64,000 nucleotides of DNA, from NCBI GenBank assembly GCA_930367205.1, contig OV884011.1:40623754-40687753 (forward strand), written 5' to 3'. The stretch comes from Acanthosoma haemorrhoidale. Its lineage: Eukaryota; Arthropoda; Insecta; Hemiptera; Acanthosomatidae. The position numbers and the translations under genes were made by a program. Positions 56,347 to 64,000 of the stretch are shown here, piece by piece; position 1 is the first letter of the stretch, and every line of letters begins with the position of its first letter. The notes beneath the pieces are model-generated. The model was not told the DNA's origin. It worked only from the letters and a program-made list of their open reading frames with translations, and did no database searches.

Positions 56347-58941
56347 GTACAAGATACTTAACTTCAACGTTGACGGTCTGATGACTATACTTGAAGAAGT
56401 GGAGGCGCTAATAGCGATCTCCACACCGGATATCGTCGTGCTAACGTATACGAGAATTGTGAACCAGAACGTAAGGCTACAGGGCTACTCTTTTGTCATC
56501 GAACGGACCGATGGCTACGGTGGAGTTCTGGTGGCTATACGGCACGGCATCACATGGATGAAAGTGGATCCGCCACTGAATACATTTGATGTCAGGCTCC
56601 ACCACTTGACGGTGAAAATAAATTTAGGGACACCCATTTATCTCACCGCCATGTATAAGAGACCGAGGGCGTCTCTCCAAGAGTTCTCAGCTCTTATTAA
56701 AGAGTGTGCCAAGAGAAATAACCACTGGGTTGTCGGAGACTTAAATGCGCGGCATACCCTGTGGAATAATGCCACCGCCAACCCAGCGGGGAGAGCCTTG
56801 GTAAAGGCGCCCTTTACTGTCGTTCACCCTCAGAACTACACCTTTCGCCATAGAGGTAACAGCGCACAAACCTCCACCCTAGATCTTTTACTCACAAAAC
56901 AGCCACACAGGATAAACAATTGGGAGACCCTGGACCTAGTAACGACCGACCACCTACCAGTATTGTATTCCATTGACGGTAGAGTTGTGATCCCGCGAAG
57001 TACGACTATTGTCGGGCCTACTACCTATATCGATCACAACTTTACCACCAATTGCATACGGTTCCTGTTCTCCGCAGTACAGTGGAGGAAGTGGATCGAC
57101 AGGTAGTTTTCCTGACCGAGGTTATCGTCGATGCAGCTAACACAGCTGTCCCAAAGTTTAGCCCGATGCTACAAAAACCACCAGACCATATTCTTCGACT
57201 TATTGCATTACGCAATAATTGGAAAAATAACTGGTATAGAACAAGGAATCGTCAGGCCAAACTCTCTTACAACACAAATTCGTGGCTTGATGAGGAATTG
57301 GAAGACGGCAACGTGGCACGAACGGCTTCATGGCTTACATGGCGATTTCCGTTTTGGAAGTTTTGGAAGCTCCTAAAGACTACTACCAAGAAGGACTCAG
57401 GTGTCCGACTTCATGACGGAGACACCCTGTACACATCGGAAGAACAGGCTAAAATATTGGCCAACCACTATACCGCAGACAACGCCGCTAGGACAGGTAA
57501 CTACCATGAACCTCAGCAGCTGAGGACAGGTCAGAACTATATGTTTGTCTCCCGGAAGCAGCTTAAGGCGATTCTTCGCCGGTCTCAGGGAAACCGAGCA
57601 CCAAGGGGTGACCGGGTGCAAACGGTATTGCTGAAACAGCTGCCAAGGAGAGGGATTGCCTAAATCCTTAACCTGTACAATTCATGTATCAGGTTGCGAT
57701 ACTTCCCGACAGCGTGGAAACAAGCTATCTTGTTCCCGCTGCGCAAGCCCACAAAAAGAGGCGACCACCCAGCCCACTATCGCCCGATCAGTCTTCTCCC
57801 TCACATGGGTAAGATTCTCGAAAAGATAATACTGAACTACCTGAAGGGGTTCTGTTCGGAAAATGCTATCATTCCGTATGAGCAGACAGGTTTTCAGGCT
57901 CATCTGAGTACAGAACATCCGCTTGTGAAGGTACAAATGGAAGCCACCCTTGGTATCAACAAGAATACAGCAACTGCTATGATCTCTTTGGACTGCACGC
58001 AGGCTTTCGACTCAGTGTCCCACGGGATATTGTGCCGACAGCTTTGTGACTGGGAATGCCCAGAGCAGCTATATACCATGTTGGTTTCGTTCTTGAAGAA
58101 CAGATCGGTGAGGGTACGGGTGGGTGATTGCCTCTCTAACCCATTCCCTCTGACTTGTGGAGTTCCTCAAGGAGCGGTTCTGTCTCCGGTTCTTTTCAGT
58201 ATGTACACATCTGAAATTGTTGGGACAAACTATCAGAAAGCTACTGTAATCGCTTTCGCCGACGACATTGCGGTTTACAGCAGCAGCATGAGTGCACAAA
58301 GAGCTCTTACACAGGCCGAGTAAGTTTGTAACGTTATCAGTGACAGACTGGGCATGTTAAACATCAGCGTAAACGCCGGGAAGACCGACTGCGTAATCTT
58401 CTCCCTCCAAAAGGGGAAAAAATCCTTGCCAAAATCGTATAGCGTGGGAGGGCAAGAGAGCTCACCAGCTTTCTCAATGCACTATTTGGGTATAAAAATG
58501 GATAGGCATCTCCATTTCTCTACTCATTTTAGTAATAAAATAGAAAAAGTACGACAAAGGTCTTACCGGCTATCGCACTTGCTAACTTCACCTAACCTGT
58601 CGCTTTGTCTTAAATTGATGATATATAAATGTGTCCTCCGGCCAGCTATGCTGTACGGTGCCCCGCTATTTACCCACTTGACTGACAATACAGCCAAATG
58701 TCTCCAACACTTCCAGAATGGAATCATGCAAAAAGTGGTCCGACATACCTCGTTCGAGAGGTTGAAGAACGCTGACCTGCACCCGTTGCTTGGTGTGCCG
58801 TTGGTGGGTGAGTTCATCCGCCGGAGACACATTACGTTTTTTGACTCGTTGCAGCACCTGACAAATCCAGTGTTTAACACTATGACCCCGCCACCCCTCC
58901 CGCATCGATGGCAACAGACTGTTGGGGAAAAATTAGGATAA
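56339..58941 (+). pseudogene. LINE-B ORF2 (endonuclease and reverse transcriptase), near complete
   Basis: Endonuclease in frame 56339-57106: MGKYKILNFNVDGL, VVGDLNARHTLWN, STLDLLL and TDHLPVLYSI. A frameshift near 57060 moves to the frame 57052-58941, which has stops at 57661-57663 and 58321-58323. RT motifs: HYRPISLLPHMGKILEKI, AMISLDCTQAFDSV, CGVPQGAVLSPVLFSMYTS and AFADDIAVYSS (FADD). The C-terminal part ends NPVFNTMTPPPLPHRWQQT. Only three breaks separate it from an intact ORF2. Confidence 0.9.
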
Positions 58942-59190
58942 GAATTAGTATGTAAGTTAGTTTTAAGGTTGATCAAAATGGTGAGCTCCATCACCTTATT
59001 AGTCAGTTTAGTCAAGTCACGTATTATGTATATCATTATACTTGTTTATACATTATATAATTTCTATAAAATAACAAAACCTGTATATAATGTAGTGATG
59101 CTACAGGAAATACAAAATAATTTGTAAATAGATTCACCTGAGGATCTATAATTATATATAATTATCTGTAAATTTAAAGGGGCTATGAAG

Positions 59191-59218
<28 letters not shown>

Positions 59219-59221
<3 letters not shown>

Positions 59222-59366
59222 CCTGTTTTTTATATGTTTAATAAAGGTTATAACGTCAGTGAGAGTGGGGGTGGAAGTAGTGGGGGAGACAGCCGTTGGT
59301 GGGGACATACCCCCACCCTACTGGCTGGCCTCCTATATAAGCTTGGGACTCCCAGAAAATTAGCAT
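59219..59366 (+). repeat. LTR-X, left part of the fourth copy
   Basis: GTACCTGTTTTTTATATGTT through TTTAATAAAGG, CCTCCTATATAAGCTTGGGA to ATTAGCAT, parallel to 34887-35022. The right part continues at 60594-61271. Confidence 0.85.
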
Positions 59367-59391
59367 AAAAGGGAAAAAGCCCTAAATGGAA

Positions 59392-59693
59392 AAATGGAGG
59401 TGTCTGTCCATTTTAATTCCCAAATATACTAGGTTGTTGGCTGGTGAATTTTCCTCCGTTCCTACTATGTAGCTAGTAGGTAGTGGGCTTTTTCCCTTTT
59501 ATGCTAATTTTTTTTTTTTTTTCTTTTGTACATTGTATTTGAGGTTTTGAAATTAAAAAAAAAAAAAAAAAAAAAATTAGCATAAAAGGGAAAAAGCCCA
59601 CTACCTACTAGCTACATAGTAGGAACGGAAGGAAAATTCACCAGCCAACAACCTAGTATATTTGGGAATTAAAATGGACAGACACCTCCATTT
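59392..59693. repeat. long inverted repeat (about 117-bp arms)
   Basis: 59392-59508 is the reverse complement of 59576-59693 with a single one-base length difference noticed. The spacer is about 67 bp and itself has a T run at one side and an A run at the other, so the pairing could extend further. An RNA or single strand here would fold into a strong hairpin. Confidence 0.88.
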
Positions 59694-60117
59694 AAGCAAC
59701 CATTTCGCGAGGAAGTTAAAGCAAACCCGCATGAAGTCTTACCGGCTTACGCATTTACTGACCTCTCCCAATCTATCACTGCGTCTCAAGCTACTGATCT
59801 ACAAGAGTATACTCAGGCCTACTCTGCTGCATGGTGCACCGCTTTTTCGCTATCTGACGTATACAACAGCTCGGCGACTCCAACAATTCCAAAACGGTAT
59901 ACTGATGAAAGTGGTCAGAGGTACTTCATTCGAGCGGCGGAGCAACAGTGAGCTGCATGAGATATTTGAGCTGCCTACGATGGATGAATTCATCCAGCGT
60001 AGACATATCAAATTTTTCGACTCATTACAATATTTGACAAACCCGGTGTTTAACACGATAACCCCCGCTCCGTTCCCCCATCGATGGCAGGACGCTGTCG
60101 CGGCTGGAACGCTCTAG
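59662..60117 (+). pseudogene. LINE-B ORF2 C-terminal fragment
   Basis: 151 codons, MGIKMDRHLHLSNHFARKLK to NTITPAPFPHRWQDAVAAGT. By eye around 90% identical to the fragment at 35175-35627, and better preserved at its C terminus. The initial Met is not a true start. Confidence 0.8.
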
Positions 60118-60332
60118 TCTTAGGTTCTAGGTTTAGGTTTTAGTGTTAGTGTTTTCCACGGTCGCAAGCTGAAGGTGAGCCTCATCACCTAGTGAGTGTA
60201 TGTGTATTGGACTTATTAACAACAATCTGAAAGTATTATATTTTATGCACTCCTTAATATGCATCTGCGAATGCAGCACGAGGAGACAACTGTAATTCCA
60301 AATTTATTTATTTATTTTTGTCATTGTATATA

Positions 60333-60544
60333 TCTGTACCTCGGAGGGATACAACACGAGCTCCTTTGGATTCGTCCCACATAATACAATGGACTGACGA
60401 ATCAGAAGAATCAAAAAGGGTGTAATTCAACGTCCAAAGTTTTCTCTTGTAAAAGCTTATGCAATTTGTTATAAGGGGTGACGGCAAACATTTTTGAAGA
60501 TCACCCGTTAATACCTTAAGTGTTGTATCCCTCCGAGGTACAGA
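60333..60544. mobile_element. 212-bp MITE with about 25-bp perfect terminal inverted repeats
   Basis: Ends TCTGTACCTCGGAGGGATAC (left) and its exact complement (right), the inverted match extending through ACAACAC. No coding capacity. It interrupts a LINE-B 3' UTR whose empty version is seen at 40314-40330, and comparison is consistent with a TA target duplication in a TATA run. TA duplication with short inverted ends suggests mobilisation by a Tc1/mariner-type transposase, but no autonomous partner is visible here. Confidence 0.85.
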
Positions 60545-60562
60545 TATATTATCAATAAAGAG

Positions 60563-60593
<31 letters not shown>

Positions 60594-60596
<3 letters not shown>

Positions 60597-61271
60597 AGCA
60601 TAACTAATCGGACCTCCACTTGCAACACTACTCTCTCCTCTCTCTCTGCACTGGCGCCGCTGCTCTACTCAAACCATGGACTTCTCATTCAACTACCTTT
60701 ACATCTCTCTTTCCTAACCTGCTATGTTGTAGTCCGGCTTTGTCAGACCTCACACCTTCCTAGTGAGATTCTCTGCCTTCGTCTCGCTAAAACTAGCACC
60801 TCCTCAGAAAAGACTTCTCCCTCGCGGACGACGGTTGCCGTGGCCCTGAAAATTTTACCAGCAGTGTTTCCCATTGCAATCCAGTCTGCCTCTCTCCGGT
60901 TCACACTCGCCTTTGGGAACCGGACGGTTTTCACCTACCCTTAGATACCGAGTGTGAATTCGTGGTCTTTCCAAGACCACATAAACTACCTATAAACCTA
61001 CCCTGTACCTCTTCTCCTGAACACAGTGCATTGTCGGGTCACACACACCTTCTAAAGATCTTATGGAGTCAGATCAAAACGAATTAGGCTGCCTTGCCGA
61101 CTAGGCCGGCGGTCAGGGTTAAGGACCATAGGTCCACCCGCCTTATCTCTTTTTGGGCGCTCGCCGGATGAGGGCTAAGAGGTTTTAGCGACCCTAACCC
61201 GTGGCGAGCGTCTCCTCACCACTTTGGGGATAATCAGGTATATACTGAGCCCCCTTGGGTAGTGCCCGACA
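60594..61271 (+). repeat. LTR-X, right part of the fourth copy
   Basis: Continues from ATTAGCAT to the end GTGCCCGACA, parallel to 40374-40592 plus 43520-43973 but without the RAG1-like insertion, so it serves as the empty site for that insertion. Confidence 0.85.
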
Positions 61272-61407
61272 ACAGATCTATAACATAGGCTCATAGGATA
61301 GGCTATTACATAGGATAGGCTCAACAGCAATAGAATTTTTGACGAAATAACAATGAATACCAATATAGAAGTTAGCAATTCCACATTACGATGGAAATCC
61401 GAAAAAA

Positions 61408-62156
61408 ATGATCAAATATATGACGGGAGTACAGTTTTTACATAATTTATATTGCAAAACAGATAACGTTTATCAAGATATAAACAACGCGAAAATTATT
61501 ATGCAAGCCACGCAAAAACTAGAAGGTGATGCAGAAACGGCAACATTCGACAAACATTTCCGATCGATAGAGGAATTGTTTACTTTCCTCAAGTGTAAAT
61601 ATCAAGATTCTAGATCAAGAGAACAGTTGATATCCGAAATCCTCACGACTAAATTCATTAATAACGAAAACCCGATATTTTATATCTCACGTCTGACTGA
61701 GAAGAGATGCGATCTCATCGCACGAACCCATGCTGATGCAAGTGTTCTATGCAAGGACGATGAAATGACATTTTACGATAAACAAATCAGTCACCATGCT
61801 CGTATTTAAAACAGTTAGAAGATATAGGCAATATACTTCGAAATGAGGAATCTCATATTGTTCAACGGTTATATGGACGGGATTATAAAGAAAAGAAATG
61901 TGAAAATAAACAAAAAAATTACCAACCAAATTATGATGATCACAGACAGTATTACCGAAGGAATTATCAACCAAACCATAATCAAAGACAACAACATCCA
62001 TATCATAATCAGCCTCAACCTAATAATTACCAAGGAAACTATAAAGCAAATAATTATAATCCTAATTATTGAAGACAACAAAGACAAGACTTTGCACCAC
62101 AAAATAAGTACCAACAACCATGGGAGCCTTAATCTCAATTTGAAAGGAAGGAATTT
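61408..62156 (+). pseudogene. gypsy-class gag fragment
   Basis: The open frame 61408-61809 includes FDKHFRSIEELFTFLKCKYQ and NENPIFYISRLTEKRCDLI, matching the pattern of the outer gag at 13250-13550 (FRENKTIERSITEIL, HPLTFTNRLITTLRDELEG). After a stop the tail continues in another frame as a YNPNYNQ/HNQPQPNNYQ-type low-complexity segment to about 62150. It is then cut by a Jockey fragment. Confidence 0.65.
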
Positions 62157-62168
62157 AAAAACAATTTC

Positions 62169-62592
62169 TTTTTTTTTTTTGGTAGTTAACAATCTTTATT
62201 GTGCAATAATTACAATCTGCCTTTTATAAGGCAATAATAATACAGATAAATGATCTCATTCATACCATATTTACAGCATCATTCACTCGCTCATTCATAC
62301 AATAGGACATGATTGGAGAAACTGGCCATTGCCAGGACTCCCACTGTCACGCGTTTATAGTAGGTCACGAGGCCACTGCCGTTTCAGTCTCCGAGGAGGA
62401 TTATAGGGATGAGTGGTGCAGTGCAATGACTGTGCTACAGGATTAGGGTGGTTGGAAAGGCTACTGTGGAATTTCATAAACTTGGAATGGATGAGTTCTA
62501 GAATGTAGGGTATATTAAGATCGTTATGAAGGGTTTTGTTGCTGACATAATAAGGGGCATTTACTATTGTTCTTAGGAACAAAAACAAAACA
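62169..62592 (-). mobile_element. 5'-truncated Jockey-A 3' end with 12-bp target duplication
   Basis: T run then sequence nearly identical to 35720-36110 and 50400-50790 in minus orientation. AAAAACAATTTC at 62157-62168 and 62593-62604 is the target duplication. It inserted into the gag tail. Confidence 0.88.
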
Positions 62593-62604
62593 AAAAACAA
62601 TTTC

Positions 62605-64000
62605 AGGGATGTTTTTTTGTGCTAGTATAATTATAAAAAGAAAAAAAAAATTATTTTTATTATTATGAAAATAATACTAATCGGATGACGTATAAACTAT
62701 AGAAAGTTTATACAAAAACTATTATTAGAAATATTGAACCTAATAAAGTCTATGTAATTATTGTCAAAATAATTCTATTTAAATCCTGTTCAAGTGAGGC
62801 TTTGTGATTTCATTATCACTTAATCTATTCAGAGATTGTAAATATAGCTTAAATGCTTTAGTATAATATTGTAATAACTACAAAAGCAAATTTTTGATGT
62901 AATTTTATCAGACTTCAATATTAAAATTGTGCTCGATACGTATTCTCTTGATTTGAATATTATATCGGTATATTTTATATTGGAGATTTACCATTTGAAA
63001 ACTTTTATTATCATGAATAAAATATAGGACTACATTTGGTTTGGAAAGGCTGACAGAAAAGTAATGCCATGCTTTTGTTACAAATTAATCACAAGTTTCA
63101 ATGTTCAAAAGATATAACATTCTACAAATCATAGGAGTAAGCATTAAGCTGATATATTATTTTGTTTGAACAAAAGAATATGATGTTTTGTTTCAAACCA
63201 ACAATTCTTTATTTCACATTGCATTTATTTTGCTTCAATAAATGTGATTATGTCTACTGTTATTATTTGTATAGTTATTCTTTAAAAAAAAGTATTATTT
63301 ATATTTAAATGAATTACTATCAATTGGTTACTTTACGCTACTATCAGCCTTGGAGTTAGTTGTCTTGATTTTAAGCTATTATGGTGTTAATAACAATAAT
63401 AGTGTTAATATCCAGCATAATAATGCTTTGTTTTTGTGAATATATAATGCAGTGTAAAAGTAATAATTTATTTTACGTGTTAGCGTATCACGTAAATGTA
63501 CTTATCGTGTAATTTTTTCTTTATGAAAGATTTGGTCTGAGAAAAAAAAAGATTGATTGCAATTAAAAAAAAAAGTTTAATTTTCACATTTTTCGTGTTA
63601 TAAACATAATATCGATGTCATGCACAATTGTGTTGATATTTATTTTAAAAGTACAGTTGTTTTAATTTGACTTTTGTAATACCTAATCAGAACCGGTTTG
63701 TTATAAAACTAATGTTGGTAGTTAAAACAGAAAAAAAAACCCTATCACAATTTGTTTTATCACAATATTATTTTCTATTTTTTTAATTCATTAAAACTGC
63801 GGACTGATAATAGTGATTTCTATTTCATACTATATATCTTAATGATGCCATATTGAATGCTGTACTGTGCCATTTACTATATTTTTGATACATTTTATGT
63901 AAGAGAATTTAATATTTTATGAAATCGAGGAACTAATAAATATATTATGTTAAGTATAATTTTTCTCTTACATTTTTTAGGTTATTTTTGATGAGATTTT
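62605..64000. other. AT-rich intergenic DNA, no gene seen
   Basis: No frame with coding character and no recognised element; many A and T runs. Confidence 0.5.

Larger units (their letters stand above)
56041..59218 (+). mobile_element. LINE-B copy, 5'-truncated in ORF1
   Basis: Contains the end of ORF1, nearly all of ORF2, a 3' UTR and a poly(A) tail (59189-59218). Its last 100 bp match the small insertion at 2725-2828. The tail joins LTR-X at 59219, whose first 90 or so bases are missing, so the insertion came with loss or rearrangement. Confidence 0.85.
59367..60593 (+). mobile_element. rearranged LINE-B copy with inverted 5' segment
   Basis: Flanked by ATTAGCAT at 59359-59366 and 60594-60601 and ending in a long A run. 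The first 140 bp contain a reversed copy (59392-59508) of the LINE sequence that begins again in direct orientation at 59576. A MITE interrupts the 3' UTR. The coding part is 59662-60117 (ORF2 C terminus). Confidence 0.8.

Overview
This window looks like nuclear DNA from an insect. The support is two intron-containing insect-type odorant receptor (Or) genes in tandem, insect-style retrotransposons (a Jockey-clade LINE with two ORFs, gypsy/errantivirus-type elements), a U6-derived sequence and AT-rich non-coding DNA rich in homopolymers. I cannot name the order or species from sequence alone. There is no bacterial gene organisation, rRNA or CRISPR array.

Layout. 1-3.6 kb: decayed gypsy-type pol/env remnants carrying a small LINE insertion. 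5.3-5.7 kb: a terminal exon of a possible small secreted protein. 8.5-16.5 kb: an old env-bearing gypsy-class element (gag, integrase and env pieces) whose gag is split by a complete 4.07-kb gypsy element (two 194-bp LTRs, 5-bp target duplication) and which also holds an 841-bp LTR-like unit (here LTR-X). 19.5-32.4 kb: odorant receptor gene 1 (five exons). Its last intron contains a 4.6-kb Jockey-clade LINE fused at its 5' end to U6 snRNA sequence, the whole flanked by an 11-bp target duplication. 32.6-34.8 kb: old LINE fragments. 34.8-44.0 kb: one LTR-X copy (5-bp target duplication) opened by a LINE, itself opened by another Jockey-clade LINE, and by a decayed RAG1/Transib-like transposon. 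45.2-49.2 kb: odorant receptor gene 2, with the same five-exon structure. 50.4-53.0 kb: another Jockey copy. 53.3-62.6 kb: a pile-up of gypsy gag/protease fragments, LTR-X copies, two LINE families, a long inverted repeat, a MITE and a gag fragment. 62.6-64 kb: AT-rich DNA with no gene seen.

How the parts relate. The only convincing host protein-coding genes are the two Or paralogs, probably from a local duplication: exon lengths 2-5 are identical (100, 105, 156, 54 nt), intron phases match, and more than 150 bp of promoter sequence is recognisably shared. The rest is mainly mobile DNA in which target duplications and empty sites let the insertion order be read. The most notable object is the U6-LINE chimera at 27290-32025. 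Next are the RAG1/Transib-like transposase remnant at 41177-42810 and the multi-layer nested insertion at 34796-43973. All family calls rest on motif recognition by eye; no database search was possible.
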